A stretch of DNA of 7,700 nt from Thermoleophilia bacterium (GTDB lineage Bacteria > Actinomycetota > Thermoleophilia > RBG-16-64-13). The position numbers were made by a program, and so were the translations under genes. This document shows positions 1-6,915 of this stretch, in pieces. Numbering within the stretch: position 1 is the first letter of the stretch; each line of letters starts with the position of its first letter. Below the pieces are notes generated by a model that was given only the letters and a program-made list of their open reading frames with translations, searched no databases and was not told where the DNA came from. The stretch is from the NCBI GenBank assembly GCA_016929985.1, contig JAFGIH010000287.1, positions 1 through 7,700 on the forward strand, read 5' to 3'.

Positions 1-298
<298 letters not shown>

Positions 299-322
299 TC
301 AGTGAACAGGTCGACGTCGTCC

Positions 323-925
323 TCAAGCCACCTCGTCGCCCACGCGGAACCGCGCGAACCGCCTGATCTCGACGTTCTCCCCGATCAGGCCCACGAGCTG
401 GCGACGAAGATCGTCGATGGTCTTCTCCGGATCCTTGACGAACTCCTGCTCGAGAAGCGCCACCGAGGAGTACCATTTGGTGAGTTTGCCCTCGGCGATC
501 CTCTGGATCACGTTGTCGGGCTTGCCCGACGCCTTCGCCTGCGCAGTATAGATCTCAAGCTCCGCGGCCTTCGTCTCTTCGGGAATATCCTCGCGAGACA
601 CCCACACCGGGCTCGCCGCTGCGATATGCATGGCCACGTCGTGCACGAAGGCCTTGAAGTCCTCGTTGCGCGCGACAAAGTCGGTCTCGCAGTTCACCTC
701 CACCAGAACGCCGACCTTGGCGCCCGGGTGGATGTAGTAGTCGATCATGCCCTCGTTGGTGGCCCGGGCGGATTTCTTGTCGGCCGTAGCCATGCCCTTC
801 TTACGAAGGATCTTGACGGCCTCGTCCATGTCGCCCTGCGCTTCGTTCAGAGCCATCTTGCAGTCCATGATGCCCGCCCCGCAGGCCTCGCGCAGCTTCT
901 TAACCAGTCCCGCATCGATATCCAT
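323..925 (-). CDS. tsf: Translation elongation factor Ts (short form)
   Basis: EF-Ts is the guanine nucleotide exchange factor for EF-Tu, regenerating EF-Tu-GTP in the cytoplasm. The 200-residue protein has an N-terminal UBA-like domain (about residues 1-40, with AGLVKKLREACGAGIMDCK). The conserved TDFVARN motif at 81-87 contains the Asp-Phe pair that pushes into the EF-Tu Mg2+ site. The typical C-terminal GENVEIRRFARF is at 182-193. A TTG at 928 is also in frame, but I prefer the ATG at 925 because GGAGG (936-932) lies 6 nt before it and only 3 nt before the TTG. About 200 residues is the short EF-Ts class, as in Thermus. It lacks most of the second core subdomain and coiled-coil insertion of the E. 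coli protein (about 280). The 96-nt gap after rpsB has only weak hairpins, so cotranscription with rpsB is likely. Confidence 0.97.
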   Translation of the reverse strand: MDIDAGLVKKLREACGAGIMDCKMALNEAQGDMDEAVKILRKKGMATADKKSARATNEGMIDYYIHPGAKVGVLVEVNCETDFVARNEDFKAFVHDVAMHIAAASPVWVSREDIPEETKAAELEIYTAQAKASGKPDNVIQRIAEGKLTKWYSSVALLEQEFVKDPEKTIDDLRRQLVGLIGENVEIRRFARFRVGDEVA

Positions 926-1024
926 CAAGAGCCTCCATTGAGACGTCGAACGTTTACTCTGTCACCAGTCCGGGTCATCAACGATCCCGGTCGTCTTCGC
1001 TCCCTGCACGGGATCCCTCGTAGA

Positions 1025-2245
1025 TCAGGCCTCGGTGCTCGACTCCGGGGCAACCTCAGGAGCCACCTCAGGAGCCGCCTCGGCTACGACCTCGGGGGCG
1101 ATGGCCACGGTCTCGGCAGCTTCCGTTGCAGCCGCGGCGACAGCCTCGGAGGCCTTCTCTACAACAGCAGCCTCGACAGCTTCAGCAGCCTTCTCTGCCG
1201 CGGCGGCCTTACCAGCCTCAGCGACCTTACCAGCATCGGCGCCCGACTCAGGCTTCCGAGCCGCCGCCGCAGGTCTCGGCGCCGGAGCACGCCGCGCAGG
1301 CGCCGGCCCAGCCCCGCCCTCACGGCTACCCTGCCAGCCGCCGCCACCCGGACGACCACCGGTCGGACGGCCGCCGCTCGGACGGCCACCCGCGCCCGGT
1401 CTCCCCTGGCCACGGGATTGCCCTTCCGGACCCGACGAACGAGGACCGCGACCGCGCGCACCGCGTCCGTCTCCTGATTCGCCGGGGGACTCGGTGGAGT
1501 ACGGCATCGCCTGGCTCTGAGCCGCCCGAGCCGCTTCAGCCGCCAAGAACTCCGACACCTGGATCTTCGCCTTACCCTCCTCGACCGCCCGCGCCAGCGT
1601 CTTCACGATGAGACTGCACGAACGGATGGCGTCATCGTTGCCGGGTATCACGTAGTCGACCTCGTCGGGGTCGCAGTTGGTGTCGCACAGGCCGATGAGC
1701 GGCAGACCGAGCTTGTTGACCTCTTTGGTGGCGATGGCCTCACGCTTCGGGTCGGCCACGAAAACGGCGTCGGGCAGGCGGGTCATGATGCTCACTCCGC
1801 CCAGGTTCATCTCGAGCTTCTCCAGCTCACGCTCCATGGCCATACGCTCTTTGGTGGGGAGAAGGCCCAGCTGACCCTCCTCCTTGAGCTTGCGCAGCTC
1901 ATGCATGCGCTTGATACGGGCGTCGATGGTCGCGAAGTTGGTCAGTAGCCCACCGAGCCAGCGATGGGAGACATAGGGCATGCCCACCCGAGTGGCTTCG
2001 TCGCGTACGATGTCTTGGCACTGCTTCTTCGTGCCCACGAACAGCACGGTGCCGCCTCTGCTGGCGATGTTGCGCACGAAGTCGTACGTGCGGTCGAGCA
2101 AGACGGTGGTCTGCTGAAGGTCGATGATGTGGATGCCGCCCCGTTCTGTGAAGATGTAGGGCTTCATCTTGGGGTTCCACCGGCGGGTCTGGTGGCCGAA
2201 GTGCACTCCTGATTCCAGGAGCTGCTTCATCGATGCTGCAGGCAT
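1025..2245 (-). CDS. rpsB: 30S ribosomal protein S2 with long low-complexity C-terminal extension
   Basis: S2 binds late to the 30S subunit near the head-body junction and helps S1 to bind. Residues 1 to about 246 are a normal S2: MKQLLESGVHFGHQTRRWNP at 6-25, FVGTKKQ near 69-75, RWLGGLLTN at 95-103, PDAVFVADP at 158-166 and DTNCDPDEVDYVIPGNDDA at 188-206. The chain then continues to 406 residues, against about 240-300 usually. The added part holds an Arg/Gly/Pro-rich segment (about 256-312, with repeated GRPxG units), a Pro/Ala/Arg stretch (313-331), an Ala/Glu/Lys segment (336-382) and a PEVA repeat tail. The ATG at 2245 is chosen over an in-frame GTG at 2257 because that GTG overlaps the apparent Shine-Dalgarno (GTGAGGT), which sits correctly spaced before the ATG. 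The extension stays in frame with no stop, so it looks translated. The gene lies downstream of the sigma gene after a 167-nt structured leader. Confidence 0.97.
   Translation of the reverse strand: MPAASMKQLLESGVHFGHQTRRWNPKMKPYIFTERGGIHIIDLQQTTVLLDRTYDFVRNIASRGGTVLFVGTKKQCQDIVRDEATRVGMPYVSHRWLGGLLTNFATIDARIKRMHELRKLKEEGQLGLLPTKERMAMERELEKLEMNLGGVSIMTRLPDAVFVADPKREAIATKEVNKLGLPLIGLCDTNCDPDEVDYVIPGNDDAIRSCSLIVKTLARAVEEGKAKIQVSEFLAAEAARAAQSQAMPYSTESPGESGDGRGARGRGPRSSGPEGQSRGQGRPGAGGRPSGGRPTGGRPGGGGWQGSREGGAGPAPARRAPAPRPAAAARKPESGADAGKVAEAGKAAAAEKAAEAVEAAVVEKASEAVAAAATEAAETVAIAPEVVAEAAPEVAPEVAPESSTEA
1053..1076 (-). repeat. Perfect tandem 12-nt repeat (x2) in the 3' end of rpsB
   Basis: The 12-mer acctcaggagcc (plus strand) occurs twice head to tail at 1053-1064 and 1065-1076, with a degraded third copy at 1077-1088. 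On the coding strand each unit encodes Ala-Pro-Glu-Val, giving the APEVAPEV run near the S2 C-terminus. Perfect DNA identity between adjacent units suggests recent expansion by slippage rather than only protein-level constraint. Confidence 0.85.
1349..1393 (-). repeat. Three imperfect 15-nt tandem repeats in the Arg/Gly region of rpsB
   Basis: Units at 1349-1363, 1364-1378 and 1379-1393 each begin cggacg(a/g)cc on the plus strand and differ by a few bases. On the coding strand they give a repeated five-residue pattern, GRPSG, GRPTG and GRPGG, inside the S2 extension. This looks like an internal expansion of an RG-type disordered segment. Confidence 0.75.
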
Positions 2246-2274
2246 GGGGTACCTCACTCTGGTTTTATTCTACG

Positions 2275-2338
2275 GAACCTCTGAGGGCCATCCCGGAACC
2301 GGTCGCCCGGCACCACCGAGGCGGTGATCCTCAGGTTC
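2275..2338 (-). promoter_or_regulatory. Candidate structured leader RNA of rpsB (three-way junction)
   Basis: Read on the minus strand, GAACCUGAGG (2338-2329) can pair with CCUCAG-AG-GUUC (2286-2275): 10 base pairs interrupted by a 2-nt AG bulge. This stem encloses two abutting perfect hairpins. One is AUCACCG-CCU-CGGUGGU (2328-2312; 7 bp, one a U-G wobble). The other is GCCGG-GCGA-CCGGU (2311-2298), with a GNRA tetraloop and a closing G-U. An 11-nt single strand returns to the stem, and the stem ends about 30 nt before the rpsB ATG. Alternatively, the 5' strand of the closing stem can pair upstream as CCUCGGUU / AACC-U-GAGG (2354-2329; 8 bp, one bulge, 9-nt loop), so the two folds exclude each other. 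E. coli rpsB-tsf is known to be repressed by S2 through its leader. That this RNA does the same is inference. The folds were worked out by hand. Confidence 0.55.
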
Positions 2339-2355
2339 GATTGCACAACCGAGGC

Positions 2356-2364
2356 AGTTTATCA
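2356..2364 (-). promoter_or_regulatory. Possible extended -10 promoter element for rpsB-tsf-pyrH
   Basis: The minus strand reads TGATAAACT (2364-2356), matching the extended -10 form TGn followed by TAAACT (compare TATAAT). Transcription would start near 2350-2348. That gives a leader of about 105 nt that includes the full long-range stem but only part of the competing upstream hairpin. No convincing -35 hexamer is present at 16-18 nt spacing, so the call is weak. Read-through from the sigma gene is the alternative source of rpsB transcripts. Confidence 0.3.
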
Positions 2365-2412
2365 CAAGGAAGCTTGGGCACCGTGCGCCGGAGTGCGCCG
2401 CTGGAGACGCCG

Positions 2413-3213
2413 CTAGGCCGTGAGCGGATCGAGATCGAGGTCTTCTTTGATACGTCCTCGCAACCTCAGCACCGCTTTGGTATGCAGCTGCGACACGCGC
2501 GACTCGGTGACGCCCAGTACCTCGCCGATCTCCTTGAGTGTAAGCCCCTCGTAGTAGTAGAGGCCGATGACGATCCTCTCCCGTTCGGGGAGTCGCTCTA
2601 TCGCGCCCGCCAGTGTCTCTTTGACGACCTGGATGCGGTAGGCCCGCGATGGATCCGGAGCGTCGGCGTCCTCGATAGTGTCGATGAGGTTCACCTTGTC
2701 CTGCCCGGGGCCGCTTGAGTCCCAGAACTCGTCCAACGCCACCACCGACGCGCAGCTGATCTGATTGAGGATGTCCTGGAAATCGTCCACCGCCACCCCC
2801 AGCTCCGAGGCGATCTCCTCATCGCTGGGGGCGCGCATGAGTCGGTTCTCGAGCTTGGTGACCGCCGCCTCCACCTTACGCGCCCAACTCCTCACCGACC
2901 GCGGCACCCAGTCGAGCGCCCGCAGTTCGTCGATGATCGATCCCTTGATCCGCGAGACTGCGTAGGTCTCGAACTTGATGTTCCGCCCTGGATCGAATCG
3001 GTCCAAAGCCCCTATGAGGCCCAAGAGACCGTACGACACCAGATCTCCCTCGTCGATATGTGCGGGCAGGCCGCTGCTCATCCGACCGGCAACATACTTC
3101 ACCAGAGGCGAGTAGGCCAGGATGAGCTTGTCCCGCGCCCGGGTATCACCGCGCTCCTTGTAGAGGCGCCAGGTTTCAGCGAGGTCGGACTGTTTGGCGG
3201 AGTCGGTGATCAT
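2413..3213 (-). CDS. whiG: Sigma-28 family RNA polymerase sigma factor (WhiG/FliA/SigD type)
   Basis: A group 3 sigma factor of 266 residues that directs RNA polymerase to alternative promoters. Region 2 spans about 29-107 (LILAYSPLVKYVAGRM, DLVSYGLLGLIGALDRFDP, FETYAVSRIKGSIIDELR, ending DWVPRSVR), which fits the FliA/WhiG pattern. Region 3 is about 110-185. Region 4 spans about 200-257 with LPERERIVIGLYYYEGLTLKEIGEVLGVTES-type sequence and its helix-turn-helix near 224-248. There is no group 1 N-terminal extension. The ATG at 3213 is preceded by GAGAAG and lies 12 nt after the xerC stop, so it is probably cotranscribed with xerC. Position matches whiG of Streptomyces (sporulation) and sigD of Bacillus (motility), both near rpsB. 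Nothing here shows which regulon it controls: no flagellar, anti-sigma or sporulation gene is in the window. The family call is firm; the symbol rests on synteny. Confidence 0.93.
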   Translation of the reverse strand: MITDSAKQSDLAETWRLYKERGDTRARDKLILAYSPLVKYVAGRMSSGLPAHIDEGDLVSYGLLGLIGALDRFDPGRNIKFETYAVSRIKGSIIDELRALDWVPRSVRSWARKVEAAVTKLENRLMRAPSDEEIASELGVAVDDFQDILNQISCASVVALDEFWDSSGPGQDKVNLIDTIEDADAPDPSRAYRIQVVKETLAGAIERLPERERIVIGLYYYEGLTLKEIGEVLGVTESRVSQLHTKAVLRLRGRIKEDLDLDPLTA

Positions 3214-3225
3214 GGTCTTCTCATC

Positions 3226-4173
3226 TCACGCCCGTGGATGTGCCCGGCGATAGGTCTTCCGCAGATGCGCGGCCGACACGTGCGCGTAGACCTGAGTGGT
3301 GCGCAGCGACGAATGGCCCAACAGTTCCTGGATAGCGCGCAAATCGGCACCCCCCTCGAGGAGGTGGGTCGCAAACGAATGCCGGAGGGTATGAGGCGAC
3401 GTTCCGAGCGGCGCTCCGGCGCGACTCAGATAGCGCGCCAGTCGCCGCTGCACGTCCGATGACGATAGCGGCCGTCCCGTCCTGCTCAAGAAGATATGGT
3501 CTTCTTCTGCCAAACCAACGGCCAACCGAGACCGCCCCTCCTGTAGATACTGCTTGAGAGCGCCGAGCGCGATGGCACCCACCGGCACTACCCGCACCTT
3601 ACGACCTTTACCCAATGCCCGGATCTCGCACGCGTCGAAACTGACGTCTCTCAGCTTCAGGTCCAATGCTTCCTGACAGCGTAGTCCGGATGAATATATT
3701 AGCTCGAAAAGCGCGCGATCTCGCAACTCCAGCGGTTTCGTCCCGCTGATGGCCTCCAGGAGCCCTACCATCTGCTCCGGCGTGAGCACCTGTGGGAGCC
3801 GGCGAGGCATCTTGGGCGAGGAAACGCCGGCACCGGGACTGACCTCGATCAAGCCGTTGTCTTCGCAGAAACGCAAGAAGCTGCGCACCATCGAAAGCTT
3901 GCGCCCGATGGTGCTACGCGCATACGGTCGTCTCGTCTTGTCCAGAGGGTCGGCGAGGTCCGCTGCGAATGCAGTCACGTCTGTGCGGACGATCTGCTCG
4001 ATCTCCGTGATCCCCCGCCCTTCTACGAAGACTGCGAACTGCCGAAGATCGATGCCCGAGGCCTTCACTGTCCGGGGACTGTAGCCCGCCGCGATCAACC
4101 CGCGGACGAATGCCGCGATCGGTTGCTCCAATCCCGCCGGTAGAGGCGATCCCGTCTGACCCGCTGCCTGCAT
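3226..4173 (-). CDS. xerC: Tyrosine site-specific recombinase XerC/XerD
   Basis: A Xer recombinase of 315 residues, of the kind that resolves chromosome dimers at dif through a Holliday junction. The N-terminal SAM-like core-binding domain is about 15-110, including YSPRTVKASGIDLRQF. The catalytic domain is about 127-305. All six catalytic residues are visible: Arg165 (SSGLRCQEAL), Lys189 (GKGRK), His261 and Arg264 (HTLRHSFATH), His287 (LLGHSS) and the nucleophile Tyr296 (TTQVYAHV). The protein therefore looks active. The ATG at 4173 has AGGAG 4 nt upstream; the gene starts 27 nt after dprA stops. XerC rather than XerD is chosen by synteny: actinobacterial xerC and Bacillus codV occupy the same place between dprA and rpsB. 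Nothing suggests a mobile-element integrase, since all neighbours are core genes and there is no att site or tRNA. Confidence 0.93.
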   Translation of the reverse strand: MQAAGQTGSPLPAGLEQPIAAFVRGLIAAGYSPRTVKASGIDLRQFAVFVEGRGITEIEQIVRTDVTAFAADLADPLDKTRRPYARSTIGRKLSMVRSFLRFCEDNGLIEVSPGAGVSSPKMPRRLPQVLTPEQMVGLLEAISGTKPLELRDRALFELIYSSGLRCQEALDLKLRDVSFDACEIRALGKGRKVRVVPVGAIALGALKQYLQEGRSRLAVGLAEEDHIFLSRTGRPLSSSDVQRRLARYLSRAGAPLGTSPHTLRHSFATHLLEGGADLRAIQELLGHSSLRTTQVYAHVSAAHLRKTYRRAHPRA

Positions 4174-4200
4174 CGCACTCCTGGTCGCTGCCGTCCGTGG

Positions 4201-5367
4201 TCAAGGCGCTCGCGCGTAGATGCCGGGTCCGGACCGCCGGGCAAGGCCATCGAGCTCCAATGTGGCAAGCGCCACGGTCAACTCCCGGACAGACAGGCCC
4301 GTCTGTCCGATGAGCCCATCGACCGAAGCAGGTCCTGCCGCCAGCGCCTGCAGGACGGCCTCACGGTCGCGCCCGTCGCCGATGTCACGAAGCATACCCT
4401 CACCCGCGCGGCGCACCGCCTGCGTGGAGCCGTCGTGAGGTTCCCGTCCGTTCCTCTCAGTTCTTGTTTGCACCAGGAAGTCCTCCACTGTGACGCAGGG
4501 GTCGACGGCGACTCCCGCCCCATCGCGGAGTAGGAGATTGCACCCTCGATGGTTCTCGACATAGATTGACCCCGGCACGCTGAACACCGACCGGCCGAGT
4601 GCGAGCGCCCAGGTGACGGTCTGAAGCGCGCCGCTGGCTCGAGGCGCCTCCACCACCATGACGGCGTCGCCCAGCGCAGCTAGGATCCTGTTGCGGTGCG
4701 GGAAGGTCCAACGCGCCGGAGGGGCCCCAGGAGGCAGCTCGCTCACGACGGCTCCGTGGGCAATGATCTTCTCGTACAGCCAACGGTTGCGTGGCGGATA
4801 GACGATGTCCGGACCGCAGCCCAACACGGCGACAGTAAGACCGCCCGCCTCCAGGGTCGCCTGATGGGCCCGGCCGTCGATGCCCAATGCCATGCCGCTG
4901 ATGACGGCGATCCCGCTAGTCGCGAAGGCGGTGGCAAAAGCCTCCGTCGCGCGCACCCCATACGAGGAGGCTTTGCGCGTCCCCACGATCGTGACTCGCG
5001 GCATGGTGCGCAGCCGAGCTATGACGCCTGGCACACCTTGTACGAACAAGCCCGCCGGGGGCATGTCCAGGTGCCGGAGTTCCTGAGGATACTCCGGGGT
5101 GCCGTACGCCACGAACGACACGCCCGCCCTCTCCATGGCCTCCTCAGCCCCCTGCAGGATGAAGCTACGCCGCCGATCATCAAAGGCCGCGACCACCCTC
5201 TGCGGGACCCCCCACCCGCGCAGTGTGTCGCAGGACGCTTCCCAGATGTCCACCGGGCCCTCCCGGCCCAGAAGCCCCAGCATCCTGTGTCCGCCGGACT
5301 GACCCAACCAGGCGAGCCCGAGGGCAGCCGCGCGATTCATTCTATGGTCAGGGTGGCGGGGCGTCAT
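4201..5367 (-). CDS. dprA: DNA-processing protein DprA (Smf)
   Basis: DprA binds incoming single-stranded DNA during natural transformation and loads RecA. It is also kept in many non-competent bacteria. The 388-residue product has three parts. An N-terminal SAM/HhH-like domain is at about 10-75. The Rossmann-like DprA core is at about 85-290: IVGTRKASSYG at 127-137, ISGMALGIDGRAHQATLEAGG spanning 156-176, VAVLGCGPDIVYPPRN at 179-194, SELPPGAPPARWTFPHRNRI from 209 and VPGSI at 264-268. After a charged linker (about 298-325) comes a C-terminal winged-helix domain (about 330-388), as in full-length family members. The ATG at 5367 overlaps the comM stop as ATGA, with GGAGGG (5383-5378) upstream, indicating translational coupling. 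A second in-frame ATG at 5340 lacks a Shine-Dalgarno. Core and domain order look intact. Confidence 0.95.
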   Translation of the reverse strand: MTPRHPDHRMNRAAALGLAWLGQSGGHRMLGLLGREGPVDIWEASCDTLRGWGVPQRVVAAFDDRRRSFILQGAEEAMERAGVSFVAYGTPEYPQELRHLDMPPAGLFVQGVPGVIARLRTMPRVTIVGTRKASSYGVRATEAFATAFATSGIAVISGMALGIDGRAHQATLEAGGLTVAVLGCGPDIVYPPRNRWLYEKIIAHGAVVSELPPGAPPARWTFPHRNRILAALGDAVMVVEAPRASGALQTVTWALALGRSVFSVPGSIYVENHRGCNLLLRDGAGVAVDPCVTVEDFLVQTRTERNGREPHDGSTQAVRRAGEGMLRDIGDGRDREAVLQALAAGPASVDGLIGQTGLSVRELTVALATLELDGLARRSGPGIYARAP

Positions 5368-6908
5368 GAGAAGTCGACCCTCCGTTGGTCGAGACGCAGC
5401 GCCAATGCCTCGGCGATGTGCTCGGTCCCCACCGGCAGAACGTTGTCAAGATCGGCCATGGTGCGAGCGAGGCTGACGATCCTGACGTATGCCCTCGCGC
5501 TCAGGCTCTCGCGGACCAGGGCCTGGCGCAGCAGCGCACGGGCCTCGGCGGTGAGAAGGCTCCTCTTCTCGAGGGGATGGCCGTCGCGGTCTTCTTGCCG
5601 GGCAAGACGCTCCCGCCGGAACTCCCACGCCGCGGCGACCCTCTCCCGGACTTGGCCCGATGTCTCGATCTGCGTCGTCTGCTCGAGCACGGTGAGCGTC
5701 AGCGGCGGCACCTCGATCAGAGCATCGACCCTATCCAAGAGGGGACCACTGATACGGCTTCGGTAGCGCCCCACGCTCGCCGCGGGGCAGCGACAGGGCT
5801 TTTCCGGATGGCCCAGGTAGCCGCACGGACACGGGTTCATCGCCGCCACCAGGGTGCATTCAGCCGGGAAGGCGGCCGTGCCCATCCGCCGGGAGATGAC
5901 TACGCGCCGGTCTTCCAATGGCTCGCGAAGCGCTTCGAGTCCGTCTCGCGAGAACTCCGGCAGTTCGTCCAGAAACAGCACTCCGCGATGGGCCAGGCTA
6001 ACCTCGCCCGGCCGAAGCGACGCCCCGCCGCCTACCAGAGCCGCCCGAGAGGCAGTGTGGTGAGGCGCCCTGAACGGCCGCTCCCGGATGAGTCCCGCAT
6101 GCGCACCCTGCAACCCCGCCGCGCTCCAGATTCGTGTGACCTCGACCGCCTCATCGCGACAAAGCGGAGGTAGTATGCCGGCCAACCGGCGGGCCAACAT
6201 GGTCTTCCCTGCCCCCGGCGCCCCCACCATGAGGAGGTGATGCCCCCCGGCCGCCGCGACCTCCAGCGCCCGTTTGGCCTGCCGGTGACCTACCACGTCC
6301 GCAAGATCAGGCTCGTCTCTTTGCATCTCCCGCACCGTGCAAGGCCGCATCCGCAGCCATCGGGCGCCTCGCTTCATCAAACGGTCCCGCCACGTGATGT
6401 CTCTGACCAATAGAACCGCCTCTGCAAGCGAACGCACCCCCACAACGGGGACCACACTGACCTCGGAGACCGCAGGAAGGCACTCGATTGGAGCTATGAG
6501 CAGACCGACTCCCACCCGGCTCGCAGACTCGGCGACGGACAACGCACCGCGGGTGGGCCGGACTACTCCTTCCAGTGACACCTCGCCCACGGCGCCCACC
6601 CCCCGAAGACACTCCACAGGCATGTATCCACACGCGGCCAGCGTGGCCAGCGCCACGGGCAGGTCGAACCCAGGACCCTCCTTGGGAACATCGCCCGGGC
6701 TGAGATTGATCGTGATGCGACGAGAAGGCAACGGCAGTCCACTCGAAGCGGCTCCGGACCTCACGCGTTCCTTGGCCTCCCGCACCGCCGCCCCGGGGAG
6801 ACCGACTATCGTCACCCCGGGCAGACCGCTTCGGGCATGGGCCTCCACCCGCACCGGCACGGCATCGATACCCACCAGCGCGAAACCCCATATGGATGCG
6901 ACACCCAT
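5364..6908 (-). CDS. comM: ComM / YifB family Mg-chelatase-like AAA+ ATPase
   Basis: ComM is a hexameric AAA+ helicase that promotes branch migration during integration of transforming DNA, shown in gamma-proteobacteria; other YifB proteins are less studied. In 514-residue numbering, the N-terminal ChlI/Lon-protease-like domain is about 1-165 (GIDAVPVRVEAHARSGLPG, TIVGLPGAAVREAKERVR, ITINLSPGDVPKEGPGFDL). Walker A is GAPGAGKT at 229-236, Walker B is VLFLDELPEF at 310-319, and an arginine-rich sensor segment RISGPLLDRVD is at 384-394. The family's CxC...CxC cluster CPCGYLGHPEKPCRC is at 360-374. The C-terminal part carries SARAYVRIVSLARTMADLD at 470-488. I chose the ATG at 6908 because it matches the family N-terminus and lies 7 nt past the yraN stop. 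An in-frame ATG at 6941 would add 11 residues and overlap yraN. Neither has a well-placed Shine-Dalgarno. The stop overlaps the dprA start. Confidence 0.94.
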   Translation of the reverse strand: MGVASIWGFALVGIDAVPVRVEAHARSGLPGVTIVGLPGAAVREAKERVRSGAASSGLPLPSRRITINLSPGDVPKEGPGFDLPVALATLAACGYMPVECLRGVGAVGEVSLEGVVRPTRGALSVAESASRVGVGLLIAPIECLPAVSEVSVVPVVGVRSLAEAVLLVRDITWRDRLMKRGARWLRMRPCTVREMQRDEPDLADVVGHRQAKRALEVAAAGGHHLLMVGAPGAGKTMLARRLAGILPPLCRDEAVEVTRIWSAAGLQGAHAGLIRERPFRAPHHTASRAALVGGGASLRPGEVSLAHRGVLFLDELPEFSRDGLEALREPLEDRRVVISRRMGTAAFPAECTLVAAMNPCPCGYLGHPEKPCRCPAASVGRYRSRISGPLLDRVDALIEVPPLTLTVLEQTTQIETSGQVRERVAAAWEFRRERLARQEDRDGHPLEKRSLLTAEARALLRQALVRESLSARAYVRIVSLARTMADLDNVLPVGTEHIAEALALRLDQRRVDFS

Positions 6909-6915
6909 GGCAGCG

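Noticed and set aside
973..993. Inverted repeat (CCGGG/CCCGG) between rpsB and tsf as a terminator or attenuator
   Set aside because: The stem is only 5 bp with an 11-nt loop and has no following U-tract. It is too weak to support termination.
2267..2272. TAGAAT on the minus strand, 22 nt before the rpsB start, as a -10 element
   Set aside because: A good hexamer match, but there is no -35 at 16-18 nt, and it would leave a very short leader that skips the strong upstream fold. It cannot be excluded, only ranked below the 2364-2356 site.
2356..2364. GATAA at the possible rpsB promoter as a sigma-28 -10 (GCCGATAA), implying control by the adjacent sigma factor
   Set aside because: Only about 5 of 8 positions match, and there is no TAAA-type -35 upstream.
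2383..2400. Direct 7-nt repeat (gtgcgcc, gag spacer, second copy) just after the sigma gene stop, considered as a terminator or operator
   Set aside because: It is a direct rather than inverted repeat, with no U-run. It forms no stable hairpin and may be chance in GC-rich DNA.
3226..4173. Xer-type recombinase as an integrase of a mobile element
   Set aside because: It is flanked by core genes in conserved order. There is no tRNA, att repeat or phage gene, and the sequence fits chromosomal XerC.
4696..5766. Plus-strand open frame of 356 codons opposite dprA and the end of comM
   Set aside because: It lies antisense to well-supported genes. It is low in complexity, shows no recognisable motif and has no ribosome binding site.
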